From contig JASLKK010000005.1 of NCBI GenBank assembly GCA_030747595.1, positions 1-64,000 of the forward strand: a stretch of 64,000 nucleotides of DNA. Reading direction: 5' to 3'. The first letter of the stretch is position 1. Each line of letters starts with the position of its first letter. Made by a program: the position numbers and the translations under genes. The DNA comes from Acidimicrobiales bacterium (lineage in GTDB: Bacteria; Actinomycetota; Acidimicrobiia; Acidimicrobiales; MedAcidi-G1). Of the stretch, positions 44,069 to 53,310 are shown piece after piece. A model generated the notes under the pieces. That model worked only from the letters and a program-made list of their open reading frames with translations. It did no database searches and was not told where the DNA came from.

Positions 44069-44994
44069 CAAGCATCCACCTCGGCCCGGACCCCGGCAAA
44101 TAGGTCGTCTTCGATCGGCCCATCGGTCAGAAACTCGGCGGGCTCCACGGGCTGGCCGTCCACGCAGCAGGCCTCTAGGCGGTAGTCGTCGAATGGATGG
44201 ACGGTGCGGGCCGCCTCGTCGGGCAGGCCAAACCAGAACTTCGAGGTCGGGTCGATCTGGGTGGCGTGGGCACGCAGGGCTTCACCACGTACGTCCCAGT
44301 GGTCGGAGATGGGCACCTGTGTGGTGATGAGGTGGTCGCTAGACGGACGTTCGAACCACCCGTCGTCGTAGGGCGACTCGATCCCCAGTTCCAGAAACTT
44401 CGCGTGTAGGCCGGCGATCCGTGCCCGGGACCACATCGTGTAATAGAGCTTCGACGGCTGCCAGGCCGGGCCGGCTTCCGGGTAGCGCTCGGGGTCGCCC
44501 GCCGCGTGGAACGCCGGCACGGAGATGTCATGCACCTGGACATGGTCGGGGTGGTCGTACTCCCCACGGGCATCCGGATAGGTGACGATGACCTGGGGTC
44601 GGACCCGACGGATGATGGCCACCAGACGACCTACCGCCTCGTCGTGGTCGGCGTTGGCGAAGGCCTCGGGGCGGGCGTTGTGATCCGAGTCCTTCATGCC
44701 CGAATCCCGGTAGCCCAGCATGATCACCTCGTCGTAGCCGATGATCTCGGCGGCCCGAGCCAACTCGGCGTCGCGTACCGCAGGGAGGTCGGCATGAACC
44801 TCGGGCACATCCATGGCCGGGTTCAAGACGTCGCCCGCCTCTCCACCGGTGCAGCACACCAGGACGCAGTGCACTCCCCCGGCGTGCAAGGCGGCAACCG
44901 TCGCGGCCCCCTTCGATGCCTCGTCGTCGGGATGGGCGTGGACGGTCAATAGACGCAACGGCGCGTCGGCGGGGACTGAAACGAAGGTGGGCAC
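44068..44994 (-). CDS. mca: Mycothiol S-conjugate amidase (Mca) homologue
   Basis: 308 residues. Diagnostic Mca segments: LLTVHAHPDDEASKGAATVA, CTGGEAGDVLNPAMDVPEVHAD, YDHPDHVQVHD, AGPAWQPSKLYYTMW and LRAHATQIDPTSKFWF. Mca cleaves mycothiol-toxin conjugates to mercapturic acids; the pattern implies mycothiol use by this organism. The GTG at 44994 is chosen because TACCGT lies 8 bases upstream; a TTG start at 45075 is unlikely. Confidence 0.9.
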   Translation of the reverse strand: MPTFVSVPADAPLRLLTVHAHPDDEASKGAATVAALHAGGVHCVLVCCTGGEAGDVLNPAMDVPEVHADLPAVRDAELARAAEIIGYDEVIMLGYRDSGMKDSDHNARPEAFANADHDEAVGRLVAIIRRVRPQVIVTYPDARGEYDHPDHVQVHDISVPAFHAAGDPERYPEAGPAWQPSKLYYTMWSRARIAGLHAKFLELGIESPYDDGWFERPSSDHLITTQVPISDHWDVRGEALRAHATQIDPTSKFWFGLPDEAARTVHPFDDYRLEACCVDGQPVEPAEFLTDGPIEDDLFAGVRAEVDA

Positions 44995-45002
44995 GGCGCA
45001 TG

Positions 45003-45008
45003 ACGGTA
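45003..45008 (-). promoter_or_regulatory. Putative -10 box, leaderless mca
   Basis: TACCGT on the minus strand is 8 bases before the GTG at 44994; no ribosome site is present. Confidence 0.45.
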
Positions 45009-45114
45009 GCGCCCGCTTCCCAACCCCCGGCGATACTTCGCCGGATCCGGTATCGAGGTCCGGTACGTTGGTCAACGAACCACGATCCCCACGAAGAGTG
45101 ACAGGAGCGACCCG

Positions 45115-45564
45115 ATGGATCCTGAGGTCTGGCGCTGGATCTGGCTTGGCGCCGCCGCGCTATTCGTCATGGGCGAGATCGCCATGACCGGTGCATTCTT
45201 CCTCCTCCCGTTCGGCGTGGGGGCCACAGCGGCCACCATCGTGGCCTTCGCTGGCGCCAGCGAACCCTGGTCGTGGCTGTCCTTCGTCTCCGTCTCGGCG
45301 GCCAGCTTCGCCGGACTCCGCCCCATGGCCCGACGCATGGCCCAGGGCGGCAACCCGGTGGGAGTGGGTGCCGGCCGACTGGTGGGCGAGACCGGCATGG
45401 TGACCAGCGAACCCGACGAGGCTGGGACCCGTCTGGGCACGGTACGAATCGGCCGTGAAGACTGGCACGTAGAGTCCGACGACGGTACGCCGTTACCTAC
45501 CGGCACCGCCATCGAAGTCGTCCGCATCGAAGGCACCCGAGCCGTGGTGCGACCCATCAGCTGA
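45115..45564 (+). CDS. NfeD-like membrane protein
   Basis: 149 residues. Hydrophobic segments at about 8-27, 30-48 and 52-70, then an OB-fold domain (VGETGMVTSEPDEAGTRLGTVRIG, read as two stretches, and WHVESDDGTPLPTGTAIEVV). It is followed 28 bp later by an SPFH protein, the standard NfeD-slipin pair thought to organise membrane microdomains or protease targets. AGGAG precedes the ATG. Confidence 0.9.
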   Translation: MDPEVWRWIWLGAAALFVMGEIAMTGAFFLLPFGVGATAATIVAFAGASEPWSWLSFVSVSAASFAGLRPMARRMAQGGNPVGVGAGRLVGETGMVTSEPDEAGTRLGTVRIGREDWHVESDDGTPLPTGTAIEVVRIEGTRAVVRPIS

Positions 45565-45592
45565 CCAAACCCGACAATCGAAAGGATCCCCC

Positions 45593-46606
45593 ATGGCTAT
45601 ATCCGTCGTCGTGCTCGCCGTCGTCGCCGTGGTGCTGTTTGCCTTCGCCGCGGCTGGCATCAAGGTCGTCCGCCCGTATCAGAAGGGCATTGTCGAACAG
45701 TTGGGTCGCTACAAGGCCACCGTGGACCCAGGTCTCAAGCTCATCATCCCGGTCATCCAGTCGCTTGTCCGAGTTGACATGCGCGAGCAGGTCATCGACG
45801 TACCCCCGCAGGAGGTCATCACCAAGGACAACGTGACGGTCACTGTGGACGCCGTCATCTACTACGAGCCCACCGATGCCCAGCGCCTCATCTACAACGT
45901 GGCCAACTTCATGCTGGCCGTCACCAAGTTGGCCCAGACCAACCTGCGGAACGTGATCGGCGACATGTCGTTGGACAACGCGTTGACGTCACGCGACAAC
46001 GTCAACGTGGCGCTTCGCGAGGTGCTCGACGACGCCACCGACAAATGGGGCGTGAAGGTCGTGCGCGTCGAGATCCAACGGATCGACCCGCCGACCGACG
46101 TCATGAACGCGATGCACGAGCAGATGAAGGCCGAACGCAACCGCCGAGCCGTGGTACTTGAGGCCGACGGCACCCGCGAGGCGGCCATTACCCGGGCCGA
46201 GGGCGACAAGCAGTCGGTGATCCTGGCCGCCGAGGGCGACCGTCAGCAGGCCATTCTCCAAGCCGAGGGTGAGGCCAACGCCATCCGGGCGGTGGCCGAC
46301 GCCGAGCGCTACCGGGAGCTCACGGTGGCCGAGGGTGAGGCTGAGGCGGTCCGCAGCGTCTACCAAGCCATCCACGACGGTGGCCCGACACCGGATCTTC
46401 TGGCCATCAAGTACCTCGAGGCCCTCGGGGTGATCGCCGACGGTCGGGCCACCAAGATCTTCCTGCCCACCGATCTCGGAGCGACGCTCGGGTCGATCGG
46501 AGCGATCGCCGAGTTGTTCAACGGCGACGGCGACGGGATGGCGCCAGGAGCTGTATCTGTTCCCGAAGCGCCTGTAGAGGACACCGGCGAGGAATCCGCT
46601 GACTGA
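45593..46606 (+). CDS. SPFH/band-7 stomatin-like membrane protein
   Basis: 337 residues. An N-terminal membrane anchor (2-22) is followed by a band-7 domain (VRPYQKGIVEQLGRYKATVD, VDMREQVIDVPPQEVITKDN). A coiled-coil Glu/Ala region has ITRAEGDKQSVILAAEGDRQ-type repeats, and the C-terminus is acidic. Stomatin-like proteins form large rings in the membrane and act with NfeD, encoded just upstream. Start at ATG 45593, preceded by GAAAGGA. Confidence 0.92.
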   Translation: MAISVVVLAVVAVVLFAFAAAGIKVVRPYQKGIVEQLGRYKATVDPGLKLIIPVIQSLVRVDMREQVIDVPPQEVITKDNVTVTVDAVIYYEPTDAQRLIYNVANFMLAVTKLAQTNLRNVIGDMSLDNALTSRDNVNVALREVLDDATDKWGVKVVRVEIQRIDPPTDVMNAMHEQMKAERNRRAVVLEADGTREAAITRAEGDKQSVILAAEGDRQQAILQAEGEANAIRAVADAERYRELTVAEGEAEAVRSVYQAIHDGGPTPDLLAIKYLEALGVIADGRATKIFLPTDLGATLGSIGAIAELFNGDGDGMAPGAVSVPEAPVEDTGEESAD

Positions 46607-46610
46607 CCTT

Positions 46611-46637
46611 TTCGGCCCGGCCGACCCGCAGGCCGAA
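46611..46637. terminator. Hairpin between convergent SPFH and PhoU/TrkA_C genes
   Basis: TTCGGCC (46611-46617) pairs with GGCCGAA (46631-46637) around a 13-nt loop in the 42-bp gap. It could terminate both convergent genes. Confidence 0.35.
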
Positions 46638-46648
46638 CTGGATCCCGA

Positions 46649-47869
46649 TCAGCCGACGGGCAACAACTCGTCTTCGCCCTCGTCATCCTCGACAAGCTGC
46701 CAGCCGCACATGGCAGCCAGGAGGGCCTGACCTTCGTCGGGGCCACTGGCGATGATCTCGTCGCCCGCTGACAGGCGAACCTGACCTCGGGGCCGGTAGA
46801 CGTAACCACCGCCTCGACGGACGGCCAACACGGTGAAGCCGGGTTCGATGTTGAGTTGCAGGACCTTGAGGGTGGCCCCGTCCACGGCGCTGTCGGTAGC
46901 CACCGGGAATCGAACCACCACCTCGTCGGCCTCGCCCAAGGCGATCCCCAGGATCGGGGGCAGTTCCTCACCCTCCTCGACTAGCCAGACCATGGCTCGG
47001 GCCTGATCGCCTAGGTCCTCGGCGGCCTCGGCTAGGTGTAGGAGACCGCGTAGCGACGACGGGTTCAGCCCCTCGGCAGCCGCACCTAGTACCCACAATT
47101 CGAGGTGGTCCTTCATCTCGTCAAGCCGTTCCTCGAGGTGGCCCACCTCGGCGGCCAGCCCACGGTCGCCGAGCACCAGCGCGCTGTAGGCCAGTCCGAC
47201 GGCTGCTTCGGAAAGGTTCTTCATCTCGACCAGCACGTCAACGGCACGATCCAGATCGGTCAGGGCCTCGCCGTCCTCGGGGCGTAACGGTTCCCAGACC
47301 GGCGCGGCGGCTAGTTCGCGTAGACGGGTGATCCCATCGCTCGAGCCATGGAGGAACAACGCGTCGCCGGGAACCAACACGGTGTCGCCGTCCACGTCGG
47401 TGATCCACTGGCGACCCCGGCGAACCGCCATAACCCTCATTCCGGCCTGCACGGTCAACTCGAGGGCCGACAGGGGCCGGTAGGCCATGTGCGAGCCGTC
47501 GCTGACCAGTACCCGGTGGGATACCTCCTCGGCGTCGGATAGATCGGCCACCAGTTGGTGGGGAATGCCCAGACGGTGGGTGACGATCCGGGCGATGTCG
47601 ACCGCGTCGTTGGCCATCCGCTCGATAGCCGAGACCACCTGGAGCACCGATGACATCCCCTCGGCGTCACGGGGGCTGCGGCCGGCCAGTACGCACACCG
47701 CGCGCATGTCGTGTACCAGCTCGCTCATCTGCTCTTCGAGCTCGTCGACCTCTTCGGCCATGTCAGGGTCGCCGAAGTAGACCGCGGCATAGGCCAGGTC
47801 GACCATCAACTCCGACATGTCCTTGGCCTCGGCCAACATGGCCCGCAGGGTTCGTGGTCTGTCGTCCAT
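46649..47869 (-). CDS. Double PhoU-TrkA_C protein, probable cation-transport regulator
   Basis: 406 residues with an internal duplication: each half has a PhoU-like four-helix part (1-95 and about 205-305) and a TrkA_C (RCK-C) domain (VRRGRQWITDVDGDTVLVPGDAL and VRRGGGYVYRPRGQVRLSAGDEI, each read in pieces). RCK-C domains bind ligands that gate cation channels or transporters. It lies 70 bp upstream of an MgtE-type transporter gene on the same strand, so it is the likely regulator of that transporter. GAGGAA precedes the ATG. Confidence 0.85.
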   Translation of the reverse strand: MDDRPRTLRAMLAEAKDMSELMVDLAYAAVYFGDPDMAEEVDELEEQMSELVHDMRAVCVLAGRSPRDAEGMSSVLQVVSAIERMANDAVDIARIVTHRLGIPHQLVADLSDAEEVSHRVLVSDGSHMAYRPLSALELTVQAGMRVMAVRRGRQWITDVDGDTVLVPGDALFLHGSSDGITRLRELAAAPVWEPLRPEDGEALTDLDRAVDVLVEMKNLSEAAVGLAYSALVLGDRGLAAEVGHLEERLDEMKDHLELWVLGAAAEGLNPSSLRGLLHLAEAAEDLGDQARAMVWLVEEGEELPPILGIALGEADEVVVRFPVATDSAVDGATLKVLQLNIEPGFTVLAVRRGGGYVYRPRGQVRLSAGDEIIASGPDEGQALLAAMCGWQLVEDDEGEDELLPVG

Positions 47870-47939
47870 CAGTTCCTCACTCGATGTCCGGGGTCATTGT
47901 AATTTCGTTTCCTTCTGGGCCGGGAGAGATCATGTCGAT

Positions 47940-49154
47940 TCATGCCACCCCCACGGCGAGCATTGCCAGGACGAGGGTGAACGCACCGATCAGGTCGAGC
48001 ACCGAGAGCACCATCGGGATGCCGTAGGTGTCGGGGTCTAGGCCGAACCGGAAGGCGGCCATTGTCGTGTAGTAGGCCACGAGGACGACCAGCACGGTGG
48101 CCACCGCTCCGGCCATAAGCACGACCAGCAGCAGGTTGCCGAGCCCCGGTGTGGTTTGTCCGGTGATCACTGACGCCCCCTGGGCGAGAGCAGCACAGAG
48201 TACGAAGACCGGCACGGCGATTAGGCCGACCGAGCGAGCCTCACGGAGGCTGGATCGGCTGGGAAGCGGCTTGGCGTCGTCGAGGCCCAGGTGGAAGTGG
48301 GTGGACAGACGGCTGGACAGGATCCCGCCGAGGGCCCCGGCCGTCCCTAGGAATGCTGGAAGCAGCACGAGAAGCGCCTCGGCGGCCAACAGGTCATCGA
48401 GACGCTTCTCGACGGTCACTCCGGCCGCCAGGTCCAGCATGCCGGCCACGGCCAACACGGGGACCGACTGGCGGACGATCCGACGAACCTCGTCGAGCGG
48501 TGTTCGCCACGCCACGACCAGCACCGCCAGCGCTGCGGCAAGCACACCCAGTCCGACGGTGTCGGTAAGGCCGGCCCGGTCGGCCAACATGGCGGCCACC
48601 ACGAGGGCGGGCACGGTGGCCAGGTCACCCAACGTGGACACCAGCGGCGCCATCACGTTGTCGAGGTCCCACCCGAAGCGGACCGAACCGGCAGCCAGTC
48701 CGACGGTGACCACTCCGACCGCTACCGAGGCCAGCAGTCCTCCGAGGGTCGAGACGACCACAAAATCGGCCAGCGTCATGGTGGGTGCGATGCCGAATAC
48801 CACAGCTGTGCCCCGGGCCAGAACCCCGAGCGCCGCGCTGAGCACCAGCGAAAGGGCCGCCGCACCCAGCATGTTCTGGCCCACCACTCCGTCGGCCCGG
48901 GCCGACAGGCGGAAGGTTCCAGTGTGCACCGCGGTGCCCAGCCGGCTGCCCACGGCGCCGAAGACGTTGCCCCGCAGAGCGATGGCGCCCGGGACGAGTA
49001 GGAGCAGGCCGGGGAGGTCGGTCAGCATCCCCTCGGCGGACGCCAGCACCAGGCCACCGGCCGAGGCGGCCACCACGCCGATGACGAGCGCGACCAACCG
49101 TTGGCGGGTGTCGGCCGTCCGGACAGCCAGTGGAGCGCGGGTCGCGTAACGCAT
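47940..49154 (-). CDS. MgtE-type divalent cation transporter with two membrane domains
   Basis: 404 residues, nearly all hydrophobic, about ten transmembrane helices in two similar halves. Each half carries the MgtE-like segment (GAIALRGNVFGAVGSRLGTAVHTG and LGTAGALGGILSSRLSTHFHLG, in pieces). This two-domain form lacks the cytosolic CBS sensors of classical MgtE and is seen in archaea and actinobacteria with PhoU/TrkA_C partners. The ion is likely Mg2+ or a similar metal. ATG at 49154. Confidence 0.85.
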   Translation of the reverse strand: MRYATRAPLAVRTADTRQRLVALVIGVVAASAGGLVLASAEGMLTDLPGLLLLVPGAIALRGNVFGAVGSRLGTAVHTGTFRLSARADGVVGQNMLGAAALSLVLSAALGVLARGTAVVFGIAPTMTLADFVVVSTLGGLLASVAVGVVTVGLAAGSVRFGWDLDNVMAPLVSTLGDLATVPALVVAAMLADRAGLTDTVGLGVLAAALAVLVVAWRTPLDEVRRIVRQSVPVLAVAGMLDLAAGVTVEKRLDDLLAAEALLVLLPAFLGTAGALGGILSSRLSTHFHLGLDDAKPLPSRSSLREARSVGLIAVPVFVLCAALAQGASVITGQTTPGLGNLLLVVLMAGAVATVLVVLVAYYTTMAAFRFGLDPDTYGIPMVLSVLDLIGAFTLVLAMLAVGVA

Positions 49155-49286
49155 GCCTACCAGTGTGCTGGATTCCCAACGGCCGGCCGGGCTCTTTCCC
49201 TGGGGGCGTGCAGAACTAAACCAATAAATCCGAACCATCGGTCTGGCTGCTGCCCAAGTTCTTCCACACCTTGAGCGGGGGTGGGA

Positions 49287-49314
49287 GCGACATCCGAGCC
49301 CCTCGGTGTGGATG
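49287..49314 (+). repeat. Short intergenic repeat, copy A
   Basis: 28 bp beginning GCGACATCCGAGCCCC in the 209-bp gap between the transporter and serine hydrolase. 23 of 28 positions match the copy at 55056-55083, in the same orientation, and both are preceded by GGTGGGA and a TTGA word. The gap also holds AT-rich sequence (49216-49230) unusual for the window. Confidence 0.45.
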
Positions 49315-49363
49315 AGCGGGAGCGGGTTTGTGGTCCGAAGCTTCCCCGGTCAGGCTTGCCGGC

Positions 49364-50497
49364 ATGGCAGACATCCATGGGACCTGTCATGAGACTTTCG
49401 AGATGGTCCGTGCGGCGTTCGAGAAAAACTTTACCGTGGGCGATCTCGGGGCATCTTGTGCCGTAACGGTTGATGGTGAGACGGTCGTCGACCTGTGGGG
49501 TGGGACCTCTGATGTGGCAGGCGAACATCCGTGGGAGAGAGACACCATCGTCAATGTCTGGTCGACGACAAAGACCATGGCTGCCCTCTGTGTTCTCATG
49601 CTCCAAGACCGAAATGCCCTCGACGTCGACCAGCCGGTGGCCAACTACTGGCCTGAGTTCGCGGCCAACGGCAAGGAAGCAGTTTTGGTTCGTCACCTGC
49701 TATCCCACTCGGCCGGGCTTCCCGGGTTCGACGCTCCGATCAGCGAAGATCAACTCTTCGATTGGGAGTACGTGTGTGAGCGGTTGGCCTCCCAGGCTCC
49801 GTGGTGGGAGCCCGGGACAATGTCTGGCTATCACTCAATAACCCAAGGTTGGCTGCTCGGCGAGGTTCTCCGCAGGGTCGACGGCCGCACGCTTGGGACG
49901 TTCTTTGCCGAGGAGGTGGCCGGTCCGACTGGCACCGACTTCCATATCGGCCTCGCAGACGAGCACTTCGGTCGAGTGGCCGAGCTCGACGTCAGTGGGG
50001 TCGGAGCTCCCAGGTTAGACCGGCAGGGCCAGTCGGAGATTCTTGACCGGGTCGATAAGCACGGCCGGATGGGCGCCGCTGTCGGAAACACAGATCGTTG
50101 GCGTCGTGCCGAGTTCGCGGCCGCTAACGGTCACGGGAACGCCCGCTCAGTGGCTGAGATCCACAGTGTTATTGCCTGCGACGGCACGGCCCAAGGGGTG
50201 ACCTTGCTCTCGCCGGCGACAGTAGAAAAGATTTTCGAAGTTCAAACTGATGGTTATGACCCGATCCTCGGCGGGCCGATCCGGTACGGCCTCGGCTTCG
50301 GACTACGAAATGACACCACACCGATCAGTCCGAACGACCGGGCCTGCTTCTGGGGTGGGTGGGGCGGATCGTTGGCCGTCATCGACGTGGAGGCCCGCAT
50401 GTCAGTGGCCTATGCGATGAACCAAATGTCACCCAATACGCTCGGCGACGGTCGGGCTGGCCGGATCCTGATGGCTGCCCACGCGGCCCTCCTGTAA
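49364..50497 (+). CDS. Beta-lactamase-family serine hydrolase (EstB-like)
   Basis: 377 residues. The nucleophile motif SxxK is Ser67-Thr-Thr-Lys70 in NVWSTTKTMAAL; the second motif is the Tyr in MSGYHSITQGWLLG, with YHS in place of YxN; the third position is likely WGGWGGS. Class-C-like esterases and peptidases share this layout. No signal peptide, so cytoplasmic. The gene uses more AT-rich codons than its neighbours. CAGGCT lies 7 bases before the ATG and could be a weak -10. Confidence 0.9.
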   Translation: MADIHGTCHETFEMVRAAFEKNFTVGDLGASCAVTVDGETVVDLWGGTSDVAGEHPWERDTIVNVWSTTKTMAALCVLMLQDRNALDVDQPVANYWPEFAANGKEAVLVRHLLSHSAGLPGFDAPISEDQLFDWEYVCERLASQAPWWEPGTMSGYHSITQGWLLGEVLRRVDGRTLGTFFAEEVAGPTGTDFHIGLADEHFGRVAELDVSGVGAPRLDRQGQSEILDRVDKHGRMGAAVGNTDRWRRAEFAAANGHGNARSVAEIHSVIACDGTAQGVTLLSPATVEKIFEVQTDGYDPILGGPIRYGLGFGLRNDTTPISPNDRACFWGGWGGSLAVIDVEARMSVAYAMNQMSPNTLGDGRAGRILMAAHAALL

Positions 50498-50575
50498 CTC
50501 CCCAGCTGAACCATCGGCGCCCCAACACTTGGGCCGTTTGCCGCAATGATTGGTTGAGATCCAGGAGGAAAGCAG

Positions 50576-51685
50576 ATGTCCGAGACACGTGCTGCATGGG
50601 CTGAGTTGCTCGAGGTGTTGGCCGAGGCCGGTGAACGGTTTGCCGGCAAGGAGTGGATGGTGGTCGACGACCGCGATGTCGCCGAGGGCCACCGCACTAT
50701 CGCCCACATTCTCCAGTCGGGACTGGTAAGCCACGCCGAGTTCGATCCGGAACGACCGGTGTGGCGCCGTATCGTGACGCCGACCCGCAAGTTCAGTGGC
50801 GACAATGCCGATGCCATCTACTTTGAGGCCCCGATCCGGGGCGACTGCACCTACCGGATCACTGGCAACTTGACCCAAGCGGTGTACACGGCGTTCACAG
50901 TGGAGGCCGGCGCCAACGACGGCTCGTACCCGGACCGCACCGACGGGATGCTCAACGACACACAGTTTGACGTTGCCGCCGACGGCTCCTACGAAATCAC
51001 CCTCGGAGGTGAGCCCCAAGACCGGAATTGGTTGAGGCTGTCGGCCGATGCCGGCCGCCTCACCAGCCGCCACTACTTCGAGTGGGAGTCCTCGGCCGCC
51101 GGCGCCGATCTCCACCTACCGCTGACTATCGCAAACCTCAACCCACCCGACGAACCGCCGCCACCCTGGGACGACGACCTAGTGGCTGCTGCCATCAGAC
51201 GGGTAGCCAACCATGTAAGAAGTAAGACCATCGACGGTCCCCAGCGGGCCGGACGAGCCGCGCCACCCGACTGGGTGGGCCAAATCCCCAATGAATTTCC
51301 GGTGCCTCAGGAACCCGGCGATGTCGCTCTATCGGCCGCTGACGCGCACTACTCGCTTAGTCGCTGGCTCCTTGGGCCAGATGAAGCGCTGGTTATCACC
51401 GGCCGGTGGCCCGTGTGTCGTTATGCCAGCGTCTGCGCCTGGAACCGGTTCCAACAGACCCTTGACTACGTGAATCGGCCGGTGAGTAGGAACAGGGCCA
51501 CTACTGCCCTCGAAGCCGACGGCTCGTTCCGTATGGTCGTGGCCCACGCCGACCCCGGCATCCCCAACTGGATCGACACCGAGGGTCGGGCTTCTGGGAC
51601 CCTGTTCTTCCGCTTCTTTCTGGCAGAGGGCGACATCGACCCCCTGGGCGCCGAAGTGGTCCCGTTCGCCGAGATAGGGACTTGA
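50576..51685 (+). CDS. DUF1214-domain protein
   Basis: 369 residues. It has a preceding AGGAGG ribosome site. The C-terminal third (GRWPVCRYASVCAWNRFQQT, DYVNRPVSRN and WIDTEGRASGTLFFRF) is the DUF1214 pattern; the middle PTRKFSGDNADAIYF and YRITGN fit the companion DUF1254-like fold. Function unknown; relatives occur in catabolic clusters. It probably follows the serine hydrolase in one transcript (78-bp gap). Confidence 0.82.
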   Translation: MSETRAAWAELLEVLAEAGERFAGKEWMVVDDRDVAEGHRTIAHILQSGLVSHAEFDPERPVWRRIVTPTRKFSGDNADAIYFEAPIRGDCTYRITGNLTQAVYTAFTVEAGANDGSYPDRTDGMLNDTQFDVAADGSYEITLGGEPQDRNWLRLSADAGRLTSRHYFEWESSAAGADLHLPLTIANLNPPDEPPPPWDDDLVAAAIRRVANHVRSKTIDGPQRAGRAAPPDWVGQIPNEFPVPQEPGDVALSAADAHYSLSRWLLGPDEALVITGRWPVCRYASVCAWNRFQQTLDYVNRPVSRNRATTALEADGSFRMVVAHADPGIPNWIDTEGRASGTLFFRFFLAEGDIDPLGAEVVPFAEIGT

Positions 51686-51706
51686 CTCTGTCATCCCTCC
51701 CCTGAG

Positions 51707-51729
51707 GGGGCGGGCGTCACCAGCGCCCC
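51707..51729 (+). terminator. GC stem with T-rich tail after DUF1214 gene
   Basis: GGGGCG (51707-51712) pairs with CGCCCC (51724-51729) and is followed by AAGGTTTCTCT, a weak T-rich stretch. It ends the plus-strand pair before the convergent carotenoid oxygenase gene. Confidence 0.35.
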
Positions 51730-51767
51730 AAGGTTTCTCTCAGTGATGGTTGACGCAGCCTTGGCAC

Positions 51768-53120
51768 TCACGGTGGTGGCACTGAGGAGTCGGGTATCCA
51801 TGAACCATGGAATCCGTCCGGGACCCTGCGGGGGAGGTGTACCCGGGCCACCGGCGGACTTGCTAGATCACCTCCGTCGAGGACCACTAGTTCTGCGGGG
51901 CCACCGGCCCGGTCGTTGACGCATACCAGCACCCAGACGTCGTCCTCGGTGGTCGAGCCATCCTTGGGGATGACCACTGGTTCGGCTCCGTAACGTCCCT
52001 TGCCGTGATCGTGAATGACCGAAGTGCCGGTCTCCACGTCGATCCGGGTGGTCGGTCCCAGCGTCAGGCCGTCCGCTGTGTACGCATACCGGTAGGGCCT
52101 GGTGACGACCCGTGGGTCGTGGGCTGGAAACTCGTGGTGGCCGTCAACGAGAGGCTTCTCGGTTACCCGCCGGGTCGTCGAATCCACCGTCCACCGAGCC
52201 AGTGTCGGGGCGCTGTCACCTATCGGGCCTCGTCGATCCTGATCAAACATCGAGTCGTACCGGCATACGTCGACCACCACGCCACCATCTCCGGTGTCGT
52301 AAGCGTTGACAGGGTGGAATACATAAGCCTGTGGGGCTTCGCACCACACCACCTCGTCGGCCGTACCAGCACGAGGCAGGACGCCGACCCGAGCCGGGTG
52401 ATTTGGGTTCCAGGAGAACGGGAAGGGTGAACCACCGACGGCCATATCAAGGTCGAGGCATACCGGAAGGTCGTAGATGAGGACGTTTGTCTCGGTCAGC
52501 GACATGTCGTGGACCATGGGCATTCCGTCGACGGGAACGTCGGTCACCGAGGACACCGTTCCTTCTGGACCGACGACCACATGCTGTACCCGGTCTGGAA
52601 GGTCGGGGTACGCGTAGCAGACGCCGTGTAACTCACCGGTCGTCGGGTCGAACTTCGGGTGGGCGGTGAAGCCGGCAGGGAGTGAGCCTTCGAAGTCGTC
52701 GTAGTCGATGGTGTCCAGTTCGTAGGTAAGGGTCATCGGTGTTGTTCCTGCCTCGACCATGGCCCACGTCTTGCCGGCAAACCCGCCCACGGAAGTGTTA
52801 GGCCCGAAGTCTCGATCGCCGAAGGAGGTCCCGGCGGGGCGGGGCTCCCCTAGCGCCTCAGCCACCCTCGGGCCACGGACCCAACGGTTGCGGTACCACT
52901 CGGCTCGGCCGCCGCACAACCTCACACCGTGAACCATCCCGTCACCTAAGAACCAATGGTGGGTGGCCGGATCAGTTGGCCCCAGGGGATTCGGACCGTT
53001 ACGGAGCCACCGGCCCTCCAACTCCTCGGGCAAAGTCCCGGTCACTGGTAGGTCCAGCGCTAGGACCTCGTCGAGCACCGGTGCCAGGGCGCCCTCCAGA
53101 TAGGGGTTATCACCGACCAT
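51768..53120 (-). CDS. Carotenoid-oxygenase-family non-haem iron dioxygenase
   Basis: 450 residues. Four iron-ligand His regions are visible: TAHPKFDPTTGELHG, MPMVHDMSLTETN, YVFHPVNAYDTG and DGFHGSWIPD near the end. The N-terminus has LEGRWLRNGPNPLGPTDP and HWFLGDGMVHGV. Members cleave carotenoids, apocarotenoids or stilbenes at a double bond. There is no carotenoid synthesis gene nearby, so a catabolic substrate is possible. ATG at 53120. Confidence 0.93.
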   Translation of the reverse strand: MVGDNPYLEGALAPVLDEVLALDLPVTGTLPEELEGRWLRNGPNPLGPTDPATHHWFLGDGMVHGVRLCGGRAEWYRNRWVRGPRVAEALGEPRPAGTSFGDRDFGPNTSVGGFAGKTWAMVEAGTTPMTLTYELDTIDYDDFEGSLPAGFTAHPKFDPTTGELHGVCYAYPDLPDRVQHVVVGPEGTVSSVTDVPVDGMPMVHDMSLTETNVLIYDLPVCLDLDMAVGGSPFPFSWNPNHPARVGVLPRAGTADEVVWCEAPQAYVFHPVNAYDTGDGGVVVDVCRYDSMFDQDRRGPIGDSAPTLARWTVDSTTRRVTEKPLVDGHHEFPAHDPRVVTRPYRYAYTADGLTLGPTTRIDVETGTSVIHDHGKGRYGAEPVVIPKDGSTTEDDVWVLVCVNDRAGGPAELVVLDGGDLASPPVARVHLPRRVPDGFHGSWIPDSSVPPP

Positions 53121-53310
53121 GGACAGAGCATCCCACAGGCCCCCGGACTACGACCCTGCGGACGAAATCGAACCCGACTTCGACGACCTGAACGACTAGA
53201 CCTTTGCCTCCAGCACGACGCGTTCGTCCGACGGGCTTGGCCACCAGGCTCACGGCTACTGTCGGCGGACGCCCCTGACGTCTGGGCGCCGCTCACCGGA
53301 AAGGCAGGCA

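Noticed and set aside
53119-53199. 26-codon plus-strand frame, acidic
   Set aside because: Starts at the palindrome shared with the carotenoid oxygenase start; no ribosome site, no homologue; likely chance.
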